DNA of 64,000 bases from an uncultured Ligilactobacillus sp. (GTDB taxonomy: Bacteria; Bacillota; Bacilli; Lactobacillales; Lactobacillaceae): the NCBI GenBank assembly GCA_944326135.1, contig CALVCU010000004.1:26989-90988 (forward strand), written 5' to 3'. The position numbers and the translations under genes were made by a program. Positions 1-9,180 of this stretch are shown here, piece by piece (the stretch's first letter is position 1; each line of letters starts with the position of its first letter). The notes below the pieces were generated by a model. It was not told the origin of the DNA. It saw nothing but the letters and a program-made list of their open reading frames with translations, and did not search any database.

Positions 1-33
1 TGGGGTGCATCAGATAGGGGGAACAGTAAATGA
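1..33 (+). CDS. C-terminal end of a PgaC/IcaA-like N-acetylglucosaminyltransferase (partial)
   Basis: Only the last ten codons of a frame open from base 1 are visible, reading WGASDRGNSK then TGA. The TGA overlaps the ATG of the next gene (ATGA), a typical coupled operon junction. The W-x-x-x-D-R-G tail resembles the C-terminal end of PgaC/IcaA-type processive glycosyltransferases, and the two following genes look like IcaD/PgaD and the IcaB deacetylase. The assignment to the poly-beta-1,6-GlcNAc synthase therefore rests mainly on context; the catalytic part lies outside the window. Confidence 0.5.
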   Translation, partial: WGASDRGNSK

Positions 34-341
34 AAACATTAAAAAAATGGTTTAGTTTCTTATGGTTAATTTTGGGAAATATTATACAAGTTTTTATTGT
101 TTTGGTTTTTGTAGATTTTTTATGTAGAAAGTTTAATGAATGGCTAGTCGATTTTTATGTTTTGACAAATTGTAATTATAATTCATTTTATGATATGTTC
201 CTGCTTCTCATCATTTCGCTTGTAACAGTATTATTTATTGCACTATCCAGATATATTTGGTTTATAAAACGTTACTTAAAGCGAATTTCAAATCAACGAG
301 GAGAACGAGGAGTAAGAAAAAATCATGTTACAAAAAATTAA
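30..341 (+). CDS. Small two-TM membrane protein, probable IcaD/PgaD-like synthase partner
   Basis: This is a 103-aa basic protein with two predicted membrane segments (about residues 9-31 and 54-78) and a basic C-terminal tail. It overlaps the upstream glycosyltransferase stop by ATGA and the downstream deacetylase start by 17 nt. IcaD and PgaD are small two-TM proteins of about this size that assist the polymerising glycosyltransferase in making poly-N-acetylglucosamine. I see no sequence motif that proves this, because the family diverges strongly; size, topology and position between the synthase tail and the deacetylase are the evidence. A GGGGGAAC ribosome site lies about 9 nt before the ATG. 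Confidence 0.5.
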   Translation: MKTLKKWFSFLWLILGNIIQVFIVLVFVDFLCRKFNEWLVDFYVLTNCNYNSFYDMFLLLIISLVTVLFIALSRYIWFIKRYLKRISNQRGERGVRKNHVTKN

Positions 342-1242
342 ATATATTTTTGAACGTTACTGGCATTTAATTTTTATTTTGTTTTGTTTAATAATTATTA
401 TTTGTACTGGAGTTTCTGAATATAACTCACATGTAAATTATGAGCAAGCTCAAAAAGAGATAAGTAGTGGGAATTTAACTAAGAGAGAACTTCATAAAAA
501 TGGTATTTTAGTTTTATGTTATCATCGTGTTTCGCAATCAAATAAAAATTTTTCAACGCGGTTAGCACTTGATTTATCTAATAATGAACAGTTGCATGAA
601 TATACAGTGACAAAAAATCAGTTAAAAAATCAAATAAAGTTTTTCCAAAAAAACCATGTAAGAATTATTTCTATTCAAAAAGCCATACAGTTAATTAAAA
701 GTAATAAAAAATTAACGCATAAGTATGTGGTTTTTACGTTTGATGATGTTGATCGTACAATTCTTGACAATGTAGATCCTTTATTTAAAGAAATGGGAGA
801 CTTGCCCTATACAGTTTTTATTGTTACAGGTAACACAGGAAGATATGATAACGGAACGGAATTAGCAACTTGGAAAGAATTAAAAAAAATTATTCATAAC
901 TCTAATGTAACTTTAGGTGTTCATACAAATAATATGCATTATTTATCTAACAATAAACCAGTTTTATTATATAAGAAAAATTATAATAAATTTGTCAGAG
1001 ATTATAAAAAATCTGAAAAAGTAATTAAAAAGCATACGGGTAAAACTAGTCCTTATTTTGCATATCCATATGGAGCAGGAACACCTCGAGAACAAAGATA
1101 TCTAGCAAAACATGGGATGTATACTTTTTCGTTACAGAATGGCATCATTGTTAGTGGACAAGATCTTTCTCAACCATTACCAAGAACAATGATTGACCCA
1201 AAGTCTTGGAAAAATGTTGTAGTTAAATGGGTAAAATATTAA
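325..1242 (+). CDS. Polysaccharide deacetylase (IcaB/PgaB-like, poly-GlcNAc N-deacetylase)
   Basis: This is a 305-aa protein with an N-terminal membrane anchor (about residues 14-30) followed by an extracellular NodB-type carbohydrate esterase 4 domain. Visible motifs are LCYHRV (64-69), TFDD (138-141, catalytic and metal Asp), a metal-binding His pair H200 and H205 (HTNNMH) and FAYPYG (245-250). Enzymes of the IcaB/PgaB type remove some acetyl groups from poly-beta-1,6-N-acetylglucosamine at the cell surface, giving the polymer positive charge and retention in biofilm. It is the last gene of the operon that enters the window from the left. The spacing of the His pair (H-x4-H) is that of the IcaB branch rather than that of peptidoglycan deacetylases. 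Confidence 0.75.
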   Translation: MLQKIKYIFERYWHLIFILFCLIIIICTGVSEYNSHVNYEQAQKEISSGNLTKRELHKNGILVLCYHRVSQSNKNFSTRLALDLSNNEQLHEYTVTKNQLKNQIKFFQKNHVRIISIQKAIQLIKSNKKLTHKYVVFTFDDVDRTILDNVDPLFKEMGDLPYTVFIVTGNTGRYDNGTELATWKELKKIIHNSNVTLGVHTNNMHYLSNNKPVLLYKKNYNKFVRDYKKSEKVIKKHTGKTSPYFAYPYGAGTPREQRYLAKHGMYTFSLQNGIIVSGQDLSQPLPRTMIDPKSWKNVVVKWVKY

Positions 1243-1365
1243 AGTTATTGAGTAAATATTATCTATTATTTCATTAAAATTATAAGGCTAATTTTTTGTG
1301 TTTATGTTATTATAATTTAGGAATGTAAAAACAATTTAGTTAACTGATGTGGAAAGGTGAAATTA

Positions 1366-2694
1366 ATGAAAATCGATATTGATAAGTATATTGCGCAACA
1401 ACCAGCATTAGCTAATATTAAGGAACAAAAGCCAACTTTTTGGCCAAATCCAGATAGAGTTCCTGAAAATGAAATTTGGGATCATGAAGAGTTCGGATTA
1501 AAAGATATTGAAGCAGCAGAAGCTGATTTAGAACGTTATGCTCCTTTGATTGCTAAGATATTTCCTGAAACAGCTTCAACAGATGGAATTATTGAATCAA
1601 AATTGGAAAAATTAGATAAAATGCAAGAATTAATCGAAAAAAATCATGAATTCCATGGTGAGTTATTTATGAAGATGGATTCAGACCTTCCAGTTGCTGG
1701 TTCTATTAAAGCTCGTGGAGGAATCTATGAAGTATTAAAACATGCAGAAGATATTGCATTAGAAACAGGATTGTTGAAATCAAAAGAAGATGATTATACT
1801 AAGTTAGCAACTAAAGAAGCTAAAGAATTATTTTCACAATATAAAGTACAAGTTGGATCAACTGGAAACTTAGGTATTTCAATTGGAATTACAGCTGCTG
1901 CATTAGGTTTTGAAGCAATCGTTCATATGAGTTATGATGCAAAAGAATGGAAAAAAGAATTGCTTCGTAAAAAAGGTGCTGAAGTAAAAGAATACGATAC
2001 AAACTTCAATATTGCATTGAAAAAAGGAAGAGCAGAGTCTGATGCTGATCCTAAGAGTTATTTTGTTGATGATGTTAAATCAACAACTCTATTCTTAGGC
2101 TATGCAACATCTGCAATTCGTGTAAAGAAACAATTTGAAAATCGCGGGATAACAATTGATAAAGATCATCCAATTTTTGTTTATAGCCCAGCAGGAGTTG
2201 GTGGCTCATCTGGTGGAACTGCATTTGGTATGAAAGCAGTATTTGGAGAAGCAGCACATGTATTTTTAATTCAACCAACTCATTGTCCAAGTATCCCATT
2301 AGGAATGGTTACAGGAATGAATAATGATGTTTCTGTGCAGGATATTGGGATTGATGGTAAGACAGAAGCTGATGGTTTAGCTTGTCCAAGTCCATCTGTA
2401 TTTTCAGGTGATTATATGAAACCAATGTTAGATGGTATGTTTACAGTAGATGATGCAGATTTATTTAATTATTTACGTGATTTACATTCTTCTGAAGGAT
2501 TTACAATTGAACCTTCATCATGCGCTAGTTTTGAAGGCCCAATTAAATTATTTGAAGATCCATTTGCTAAAGAATATATGAAAGAAAATAATTTAGATAA
2601 AATTCAAGACAATATTATTCATCTAACATGGGCTACAGGTGGTAGTATGGTGCCTGAAGAAATTAATGAACAAAATTTAAAAACATTCCTTTAA
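1366..2694 (+). CDS. dsdA: D-serine ammonia-lyase (D-serine dehydratase)
   Basis: A PLP enzyme that converts D-serine to pyruvate and ammonia in the cytosol. The fold-type II signature is clear: GSIKARGG with the Schiff-base lysine at about residue 115, a glycine-rich phosphate loop GSTGNLG near residue 165, and a second Gly-rich stretch GVGGSSGG. At 442 aa it has the normal DsdA length. I prefer the ATG at 1366 to the GTG at 1357, because GGAAAGGTG (1351-1359) then sits as a ribosome site about 7 nt upstream. It appears monocistronic: a TATAAT lies at 1311-1316 and a strong terminator follows. No dsdC-type regulator or dsdX transporter is adjacent. Confidence 0.9.
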   Translation: MKIDIDKYIAQQPALANIKEQKPTFWPNPDRVPENEIWDHEEFGLKDIEAAEADLERYAPLIAKIFPETASTDGIIESKLEKLDKMQELIEKNHEFHGELFMKMDSDLPVAGSIKARGGIYEVLKHAEDIALETGLLKSKEDDYTKLATKEAKELFSQYKVQVGSTGNLGISIGITAAALGFEAIVHMSYDAKEWKKELLRKKGAEVKEYDTNFNIALKKGRAESDADPKSYFVDDVKSTTLFLGYATSAIRVKKQFENRGITIDKDHPIFVYSPAGVGGSSGGTAFGMKAVFGEAAHVFLIQPTHCPSIPLGMVTGMNNDVSVQDIGIDGKTEADGLACPSPSVFSGDYMKPMLDGMFTVDDADLFNYLRDLHSSEGFTIEPSSCASFEGPIKLFEDPFAKEYMKENNLDKIQDNIIHLTWATGGSMVPEEINEQNLKTFL

Positions 2695-2702
2695 TTCATA
2701 AT

Positions 2703-2735
2703 AAAAAAGAGACCAATTGGTCTCTTTTTTTTATT
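2703..2735 (+). terminator. Rho-independent terminator after dsdA
   Basis: A perfect palindrome, AAGAGACC-AATT-GGTCTCTT, flanked by an A run before and eight T residues after. It lies 10 nt past the dsdA stop codon and separates dsdA from the arc operon. Confidence 0.9.
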
Positions 2736-2761
2736 TAAAAACAAGCAAAAAATCTTTGCAT

Positions 2762-2797
2762 TTCTTAAAAATATTGGTGTATCAATATTTTTAAGAA
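2762..2797. promoter_or_regulatory. Perfect 15-bp inverted repeat upstream of the arc promoter
   Basis: The arms TTCTTAAAAATATTG (2762-2776) and CAATATTTTTAAGAA (2783-2797) are exact reverse complements separated by GTGTAT. There is no T tract after the stem, so it is not a canonical terminator. It lies about 50 bp upstream of the -35 box of arcA and could be an operator for an ADI regulator (ArgR or a CRP/FNR-like ArcR) or a DNA cruciform element. The identity of the binding protein is unknown. Confidence 0.5.
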
Positions 2798-2846
2798 TAA
2801 AAAAGTACATTAATGCTATTTTATATTGAATTATTGATGTAATTTG

Positions 2847-2875
2847 TTGCAACCGATTACAACGGGTGTTATAAA
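2847..2875 (+). promoter_or_regulatory. Promoter of the arcABCD operon
   Basis: A -35 TTGCAA at 2847-2852 and a -10 TATAAA at 2870-2875 are separated by exactly 17 bp, about 38 bp before the arcA ATG. The -35 hexamer is embedded in a cre-like sequence. Confidence 0.7.
2848..2861 (+). promoter_or_regulatory. cre site (CcpA operator) over the arc -35 box
   Basis: TGCAACCGATTACA matches the catabolite-responsive element consensus TGWNANCGNTNWCA at all but the third position and contains the central CG. It overlaps the -35 hexamer, the arrangement expected for repression by CcpA when a preferred sugar is present, as known for several ADI operons of lactic acid bacteria. Confidence 0.7.
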
Positions 2876-2913
2876 TATGGGTGTAAGGGATAATAAAAAT
2901 AGGAGATGATTTT

Positions 2914-4152
2914 ATGACAAGTCCAATTCATATTACATCTGAAATTGGGAAGCTTAAATCAGTGATTTTAAAACGACCTGGACATGAAGTTGAAAATATC
3001 ACTCCAGATACAATGAAGAGATTGCTTTTCGATGATATTCCATATTTGCCAATCGCTCAAGAAGAGCATGATTATTTTGCAGATACTTTACGTGAAAATA
3101 ATATTGAAGTTCTTTATCTTGAGAAACTGGCAGCTGAAGCAATTGAAAATCCTGAAGTTAAAGAAAAATTTCTTGAACAAATGATTTCTGAATCAGGATA
3201 TCTCAGTGGGCCAATACATGATGCATTAAAAGAATATCTACTTTCATTTAATACATTAGAAATGGTTGAAAAGATTATGGCAGGGGTTCGTAAAAATGAA
3301 ATTAACCTTACATATCGAAGTCTTCAAGAAATGGCAGAAGATTCGAATTATCCATTTTATATGGATCCAATGCCTAATTTATATTTTACACGAGATCCAG
3401 CAGCTTCTATTGGGGATGGATTATCAATAAATAAGATGACATTTAAAGCACGTCAACGTGAATCAATGTTTATGCAATATATTATTAACTATCATCCTCG
3501 TTTTGCTAATAAAGGATTACATGTATGGCGTAGTCGTAACCATCAATCACATATTGAAGGTGGAGATGAATTAGTTCTTAGCAATCATGTGTTTGCTATT
3601 GGAATTTCACAACGAACAACAGCAAACGCCATTGAAGATATTGCAAAACATTTATTTGAAGGAAATAAGTCTGATTTCGATACCGTGATTGCAATAAAAA
3701 TTCCTCATAATCATGCAATGATGCATTTGGATACTGTTTTAACAATGATAGATTATGATAAGTTTACAGTTCATCCAGCAATTTTGACAAAAGGTGAAAA
3801 AGTTGATACATATACTATTCACCCTGGAAAAGAAAATGGTGAATTAGAAATTATTTATGATAATGACTTAAAGAAAGTATTAAAGAATGCATTAGGATTA
3901 GATGATTTAGATCTTATTCCAACTGGTAATGGAGATCCTGTCATTGCAGCAAGAGAACAATGGAATGATGGTTCTAATACACTAGCAATTGCTCCAGGTG
4001 AAGTAGTCACATACGATCGTAATTATGTATCAAATGAATTATTACGTAAGCATGGAATTTTAGTTCACGAGGTGCGTTCAAGTGAATTAGCACGCGGTCG
4101 TGGTGGTCCACGTTGTATGTCAATGCCAATTGTTCGTGAAGATTTAAAATAA
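2914..4152 (+). CDS. arcA: Arginine deiminase
   Basis: Hydrolyses L-arginine to citrulline and ammonia, the first step of the ADI pathway. The 412-aa protein has full family length. Guanidino-group modifying enzyme motifs are all present: FTRDP (about 158-162), HIEGGDE (213-219) with the substrate-binding and catalytic His and Glu, and the nucleophilic cysteine in RCMSMP near residue 401. The ATG at 2914 has an AGGAGATGA ribosome site. It is the first gene of arcA-arcB-arcC-arcD1-arcD2, with 27 nt to arcB. The promoter region carries a cre site and an inverted repeat, so sugar repression and a pathway-specific regulator are both likely. Confidence 0.97.
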   Translation: MTSPIHITSEIGKLKSVILKRPGHEVENITPDTMKRLLFDDIPYLPIAQEEHDYFADTLRENNIEVLYLEKLAAEAIENPEVKEKFLEQMISESGYLSGPIHDALKEYLLSFNTLEMVEKIMAGVRKNEINLTYRSLQEMAEDSNYPFYMDPMPNLYFTRDPAASIGDGLSINKMTFKARQRESMFMQYIINYHPRFANKGLHVWRSRNHQSHIEGGDELVLSNHVFAIGISQRTTANAIEDIAKHLFEGNKSDFDTVIAIKIPHNHAMMHLDTVLTMIDYDKFTVHPAILTKGEKVDTYTIHPGKENGELEIIYDNDLKKVLKNALGLDDLDLIPTGNGDPVIAAREQWNDGSNTLAIAPGEVVTYDRNYVSNELLRKHGILVHEVRSSELARGRGGPRCMSMPIVREDLK

Positions 4153-4179
4153 TAAGGATTTGAAAGGGAGAAATTTAAA

Positions 4180-5217
4180 ATGAGTAAATTTACAAATGTA
4201 TTTCAAGGACGTAGTTTTTTAGCATGTAAAGATTTTACACCAGATGAAATTAATTATTTGATTGATTTTTCATTACATTTGAAGGATTTAAAGGAAAGAA
4301 ATATTCCTCATCACTATTTGGAAGGTAAAAATATTGCACTATTATTTGAAAAGACTTCAACAAGAACTCGTTCATCATTCGTTGTTGCAGCACATGATTT
4401 AGGAGCAAATGCTGAATTTATGGGTAAAAATGATTTACAACTTGGTAAAAAGGAATCTATTGAAGATACAGGAAAAGTTTTAGGTAGTATGTTTGATGGA
4501 ATTGAATACCGTGGATTTGCTCAAAAGAATGTTGAAGAATTAGCAAAATATTCTGGTGTTCCTGTATGGAATGGTTTAACAGATGAATGGCATCCAACAC
4601 AAATGATTGCTGATTTTATGACAATTAAAGAAAAATTTGGTCATATTAAAGGCTTAACATTAACATTTGTTGGTGATGGCCGTAATAATATGGCAAATAG
4701 TTTATTAGTTACTGGCTTAATGTTAGGTGTTAATGTAAGAATTTTAGCACCAAAAGAATTACATCCTGCACAAGAAATTCTTGATATTGCTGATAAGTTT
4801 GCTAAGGAATCAGGTGCTAAATATATTATTACAGATGACATTGATGAAGCTGTAAAAGGAACAAATGTAATTTATACAGATGTATGGGTATCAATGGGTG
4901 AAAACGATTGGGAAGAACGTGTTAAATTATTGAAACCATATCAAGTTAATATGGACATGTTTAAGAAGAGTGGTACACCTGATGACCAAATTATATTTAT
5001 GCATTGTTTACCAGCATTTCATAATACAAATACAGAATATGGTAAAGAAATTCATGAAAAATATGGCTTGTCATGTATGGAAGTAACTGATGAAGTCTTT
5101 AATTCTAAATATGCTTGGCAATTTACAGAAGCAGAAAATCGGATGCACTCAATTAAGGCTATTATGGCCGCAACATTAGGAAACTTATATATTCCAACCG
5201 TAAAAATTAACAAATAA
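4180..5217 (+). CDS. arcB: Ornithine carbamoyltransferase, catabolic
   Basis: Phosphorolyses citrulline to ornithine and carbamoyl phosphate in the second step of the ADI route. The 345-aa protein contains the carbamoyl-phosphate loop STRTR (about 60-64) and the ornithine/citrulline site HCLP (275-278) of OTCases. It lies 27 nt after arcA and 27 nt before arcC in the same operon, which supports a catabolic rather than biosynthetic role. A GGGAG ribosome site precedes the ATG. Confidence 0.96.
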   Translation: MSKFTNVFQGRSFLACKDFTPDEINYLIDFSLHLKDLKERNIPHHYLEGKNIALLFEKTSTRTRSSFVVAAHDLGANAEFMGKNDLQLGKKESIEDTGKVLGSMFDGIEYRGFAQKNVEELAKYSGVPVWNGLTDEWHPTQMIADFMTIKEKFGHIKGLTLTFVGDGRNNMANSLLVTGLMLGVNVRILAPKELHPAQEILDIADKFAKESGAKYIITDDIDEAVKGTNVIYTDVWVSMGENDWEERVKLLKPYQVNMDMFKKSGTPDDQIIFMHCLPAFHNTNTEYGKEIHEKYGLSCMEVTDEVFNSKYAWQFTEAENRMHSIKAIMAATLGNLYIPTVKINK

Positions 5218-5244
5218 GGATTATAGTTTAAGGGGACGATTACA

Positions 5245-6186
5245 ATGAGTAAAAGAATTGTAGTTGCTCTAGGAGGAAACGCTATTGTCACTAAAGATGG
5301 TACTGCAGAATCACAAATTCGTTCAATAAAGAAAACAATGGAAACCCTTGTAAAATTTATTGAAAATAAGGATCAAATTGTAATTACACATGGTAATGGG
5401 CCTCAAGTAGGTGACTTACTATTACAAGAAACGAATGGTAGTACAGTTGATAACCCTGCAATGCCATTAGACACAACTGTTGCAATGACACAAGGAAGCA
5501 TTGGATATTGGATGCAAAAGAGTATGGATGAAGTTATTAAAGAAAAGCATTTAAACTCAAAGATTGCAACATTAGTGACACAAGTCGAAGTTAATGCAAA
5601 TGATATGGCTTTTGAAAATCCTAGCAAACCAATTGGACCTTTTTATTCAGAGAATGAAATTATTCAAAAGAAGAAAGAGCATCCAGAATATACTTTCAAA
5701 GAAGATGCTGGTCGAGGATATCGGAGAGTTGTTCCATCACCAAAACCAATGAATATTATTGAAGCACCAATTATAAATGATTTACTTTCAGAAAATGTAA
5801 TTCCTATTGCAGTTGGTGGTGGCGGTGTGCCAGTTATTCGCGAAGATAATGACATTTTGAAAGGTGTAGAAGCTGTAATTGATAAGGACTTTAGTGCAGC
5901 AAAATTAGCTGAAAGCATTAATGCTGATGAACTAATTATTTTAACTGCTGTAGATAATGTATTTGTAAATTACAATACTCCAAAACAAAAAGCATTAACA
6001 AACGTTTCTGTTAAAGAATTAAAAGAGTATATTAAAGAAAATCAATTTGCAGCGGGTAGTATGCTACCAAAAGTTCAAGCCGTAATTAATTTTGTAGAGA
6101 AAACTGGTAAAAAAGCAGTAATTACATCACTTAATAATGTAGAAAAATTGATTACTGGCGGAGTAGGTACAGTTATTACTAAATAA
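5245..6186 (+). CDS. arcC: Carbamate kinase
   Basis: Transfers phosphate from carbamoyl phosphate to ADP, giving ATP, CO2 and ammonia, the energy-yielding step of the pathway. The 313-aa protein begins with the amino-acid-kinase phosphate loop VALGGNA and has the second Gly-rich motif THGNGPQVG, AVGGGGVP near residue 190 and a DKDFSAAKLA stretch, all typical of ArcC. GGGGACGATTAC precedes the ATG. A hairpin follows 5 nt after the stop, so the transporters downstream may be transcribed at a lower level by read-through. Confidence 0.96.
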   Translation: MSKRIVVALGGNAIVTKDGTAESQIRSIKKTMETLVKFIENKDQIVITHGNGPQVGDLLLQETNGSTVDNPAMPLDTTVAMTQGSIGYWMQKSMDEVIKEKHLNSKIATLVTQVEVNANDMAFENPSKPIGPFYSENEIIQKKKEHPEYTFKEDAGRGYRRVVPSPKPMNIIEAPIINDLLSENVIPIAVGGGGVPVIREDNDILKGVEAVIDKDFSAAKLAESINADELIILTAVDNVFVNYNTPKQKALTNVSVKELKEYIKENQFAAGSMLPKVQAVINFVEKTGKKAVITSLNNVEKLITGGVGTVITK

Positions 6187-6191
6187 TTAAG

Positions 6192-6223
6192 AAAATCGTC
6201 AGTTTAAAAACTGGCGATTTTTT
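6192..6223 (+). terminator. Hairpin terminator between arcC and arcD1
   Basis: The stem AAAATCGTCAGTTT / AAACTGGCGATTTT (one G-T pair) is followed by TTT. It lies inside the arc gene cluster and overlaps the leader of the next gene, so it probably acts as a partial terminator or mRNA stabiliser between the enzyme genes and the transporter genes. Confidence 0.75.
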
Positions 6224-6238
6224 AATGAGGTGAAAGAA

Positions 6239-7663
6239 ATGGAAAACGAAAATAAGAATGGAATTAATACATTTGGATTAGCAGCATTAATTGTCAGTTC
6301 TGCCATTGGAACTGGAATATTTGGATTACCATCACAATTAGCTCAGGTTACTGGTCCAGGACCTGCTTTGATTGCATGGTTAGTATGTGGAATTGGGGTA
6401 TTAGCATTAGTTTTGTCGTTAAATAACTTAGCAAAAAAAAGACCAGATATTGAATCTGGATTATTTGGATATGCAAATGCAGCATGTGGTCCTTTAGGTG
6501 AGTTTATGAGTGGATGGACATACTGGATTTCTGCATGGATTGGAAATTTAGCATTCGCAACTTTTTTGATGTCAGCAATTGGAAACTTTATTGGTGTTTT
6601 TAAAGGTGGACAGAATTTGCCATCTATAATTGCTGCAATTGTATTCTTATGGGTATTAACTTTCTTTGTAAATAATGGCGTTGAAAGTGCTAATTTTGTA
6701 AATACAATTGTTACGATCTGCAAAGTTATTCCATTATTCATGTTTATTATTTTGATTGCAATGTGTTTTAAATTTGGTGTATTTACACTTCATTTTTGGG
6801 AAAATTTTGCAAATAATATCCAAGCAACTGGCGTAGATGGAACTATTTTTGGTCAAGTTAAAAACAGTCTAATGTCAATTATGTGGGTATTTATTGGAAT
6901 TGAGGGTGCATCAGTTTTATCTAGTCGTGCAAAATCTCAAACAGCAGCTAGTCAAGCTACTATTATTGGATTTATTTCATTAGTTGTAATTTATGTATTT
7001 TCAACAATTCTACCATATGGGGTTATGTCGCAACATGAATTAGCAACCGCTGCACAACCAGCAATGGGAAGTATTTTAAAGCTTGCCGTAGGTAAATGGG
7101 CAGCAACAGTAATCAATATTGGAGTTATTATTTCAACAGTTGGATCATGGTTATCTTGGACAATGCTTCCAGCAGAAACTACACGATTAATGTCAAAAGA
7201 TAAAACATTACCTGCATCATGGGGAAAATTGAATCATAAAAATGCTCCTCAAATTTCATTGATTATTACTGCAATTTTACAAACTATTTTCTTATTTTCA
7301 ATGCTCTTTACTCAATCGGCATATAATTTTGCCTCAACCTTAGCTGCAGCAGCAATTTTAGTTTCATATATGCTTGTTGGTATTTATCAAATGAAATATT
7401 CATACCAACATCAGGAATGGGGTCAATTTATTATTGGCATAATTTGTGCTGGTTTTGAATTATGTGCTGCTATTCTTTCAGGTTGGCAAGATTTACTTTT
7501 GCTTACAGTTTCATTTTTACCAGGATTTATTTTATACTATAAAGCTGCTAAAGAAGATAATAGGGAAGTTACAAAACGTGAAAAATTTGTTATTTTGATT
7601 ACAAGTATTTTAGCAGTAATAGCAATTATATTTGTATTTACAGGTCAAATAAAGATTGGTTAA
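6239..7663 (+). CDS. arcD: Arginine:ornithine antiporter (APC family)
   Basis: A 474-aa polytopic membrane protein with about 12 hydrophobic segments. It starts with the APC superfamily TM1 motif SSAIGTGIFGLPSQLA. ArcD-type proteins exchange external arginine for internal ornithine without net energy cost and so feed the ADI pathway. The ATG at 6239 is preferred to the upstream GTG at 6230, because GAGGTG (6227-6232) is then a correctly spaced ribosome site. It is followed 20 nt later by a second related transporter. Membership of the arc cluster is the main evidence for the substrate. Confidence 0.85.
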   Translation: MENENKNGINTFGLAALIVSSAIGTGIFGLPSQLAQVTGPGPALIAWLVCGIGVLALVLSLNNLAKKRPDIESGLFGYANAACGPLGEFMSGWTYWISAWIGNLAFATFLMSAIGNFIGVFKGGQNLPSIIAAIVFLWVLTFFVNNGVESANFVNTIVTICKVIPLFMFIILIAMCFKFGVFTLHFWENFANNIQATGVDGTIFGQVKNSLMSIMWVFIGIEGASVLSSRAKSQTAASQATIIGFISLVVIYVFSTILPYGVMSQHELATAAQPAMGSILKLAVGKWAATVINIGVIISTVGSWLSWTMLPAETTRLMSKDKTLPASWGKLNHKNAPQISLIITAILQTIFLFSMLFTQSAYNFASTLAAAAILVSYMLVGIYQMKYSYQHQEWGQFIIGIICAGFELCAAILSGWQDLLLLTVSFLPGFILYYKAAKEDNREVTKREKFVILITSILAVIAIIFVFTGQIKIG

Positions 7664-7683
7664 TTAAGAAAGAAGTTAATTTT

Positions 7684-9150
7684 ATGGGAGAAAAAGAAAA
7701 GATAAAACATAAAGTTAATTTAGGCGGCTTAGTTGGACTAATTGTTGGTGGAACAATTGGATCAGGTATATTCGCTTTACCATCTACAATGACTGAAGGA
7801 GCTAATCCTGCAGGAATTCTAATTGGATGGGCGATAGTTGCATTAGGAATGTTTTCTTTAGCAACAGTATATCGAAATTTGACTTTGCAACAACCAGAAA
7901 TAGATGATGGGATATACGGTTGGAGTAAACATATTTTTGGTAATGTTGGTGGCTTTATTGCAGCATATGGTCATGGTGCTGGTGATGCAATTGGCAATGC
8001 TAGTTACTTAACGGTTTTATTTTCAGCATTTGGTAGTTTTACAATTTTTAGTTTTTTTGGGAATGGAACAAGTTGGCCTGCGATAATTGTAGCATCCATT
8101 TTGTTATGGACAATTGTTTTTTTAGTATTAAAGGGAGTTCATACGGAAACATGGTTAAATAATATTACTACAATTGCAAAAGTCATCCCAATTGCAATGT
8201 TTTTAATTTTAGCAGTATTAAATTTTAGACCTCATATTTTCATGTCACATTTTGCAAGTGAAGCAGTATTTAATATTAAAGTTGGGCATTATCAAAATAT
8301 TTCGATTTTTGATCAAAGTAAAAATGTTTTATTGGCTGCAATGTGGACGCTTATTGGAATTGAATCAGGAACAATCTTTGCAACACGAGCAAAAAAGTTA
8401 TCTGATGTGGCAAAATCAACTTCAATTGGTTCACTAATAGTTATAATCCTCTTAGTTGGAACAAGTATTTTATCTTTAGGATTAATGTCTCCGAAAGAGA
8501 TTACAACTTTGCATGCCCCATCTATGGCGGGATTAATGGAGCATATGGTTGGTAATTGGGGAAGTTGGTTAATAAATATCTGTTTAATAATTTCAGTTTT
8601 AGGTGCTCTAATTGCATGGGTAAATTTAAGTGCTGAAGAGGTTCGTTTAGCGGGAAGAGGGGGTTCAAGTACAAAATGGCTGAATGGATTAAATAAAAAT
8701 GAAGCTCCTGTTCATGCTATTTATATAACTGCAGGAATTACACAGGTTCTAATGATTGTCGCTGGTGTTTATTCTGCAGGATATGATGTTTTGTTGAAAT
8801 TTTCTACATCTCTTTCTATTGTTCCATATTTAATGGTTTCGCTTTATGCATTAAAAAGCGTCATTTGTGGGATAGGTTTTAATAATAGTTCATTTAAAGA
8901 GCGTTTTAGCTCAGGAATTTGGGCACTTATCTCTACGTTATTTACTGCTTTTATGATTTATGGTGCAGGTTTAAAATACTTATTATTAGCCGCAGTGGTT
9001 TGGATCTCAGGTTTTCCTCTTTATTGGAAAGGAAAAATAGAAAAACACGAGAAGTGGAATAAGATAGAATTAATCGTTTGGATTTTAATTTTTATTATGG
9101 CTATAAGTGGTTTAATAGGATTATTTACAGGTTCTATTATTTTTGATTAA
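7684..9150 (+). CDS. Second ArcD-like basic amino acid antiporter (APC family)
   Basis: A 488-aa, roughly 12-TM protein with the TM1 motif GGTIGSGIFALPSTM, clearly homologous to the gene before it but divergent (compare the two TM1 motifs). Tandem arcD1/arcD2 genes are known in Lactococcus lactis, where both exchange arginine and ornithine and ArcD2 can also use alanine. Here the second copy could be a lower-affinity exchanger or have alanine as counter-substrate, which would fit with an aspartate-to-alanine decarboxylase a few kb away; that link is inference. It is the last gene of the arc operon and ends in a strong terminator. Confidence 0.8.
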   Translation: MGEKEKIKHKVNLGGLVGLIVGGTIGSGIFALPSTMTEGANPAGILIGWAIVALGMFSLATVYRNLTLQQPEIDDGIYGWSKHIFGNVGGFIAAYGHGAGDAIGNASYLTVLFSAFGSFTIFSFFGNGTSWPAIIVASILLWTIVFLVLKGVHTETWLNNITTIAKVIPIAMFLILAVLNFRPHIFMSHFASEAVFNIKVGHYQNISIFDQSKNVLLAAMWTLIGIESGTIFATRAKKLSDVAKSTSIGSLIVIILLVGTSILSLGLMSPKEITTLHAPSMAGLMEHMVGNWGSWLINICLIISVLGALIAWVNLSAEEVRLAGRGGSSTKWLNGLNKNEAPVHAIYITAGITQVLMIVAGVYSAGYDVLLKFSTSLSIVPYLMVSLYALKSVICGIGFNNSSFKERFSSGIWALISTLFTAFMIYGAGLKYLLLAAVVWISGFPLYWKGKIEKHEKWNKIELIVWILIFIMAISGLIGLFTGSIIFD

Positions 9151-9180
9151 AAAGATGACCAAATATTGGTCATCTTTTTT
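9150..9180. terminator. Bidirectional terminator between the arc operon and the MATE gene
   Basis: The stem AAAAGATGACCAA / TTGGTCATCTTTT with a 3-nt loop has A and T runs on both sides. It serves the arc operon on the + strand and the convergent MATE gene on the - strand. Confidence 0.85.

Noticed and set aside
2075..2299. Open frame on the - strand inside dsdA
   Set aside because: It is antisense to a conserved enzyme, has no ribosome site and no recognisable protein; the same holds for the other frames overlapping arc, permease, aspT, phoH, metK, fumC and dnaG genes.
2762..2797. The inverted repeat as a second terminator after dsdA
   Set aside because: There is already a strong terminator at 2703-2735, and this repeat has no T tract following the stem.
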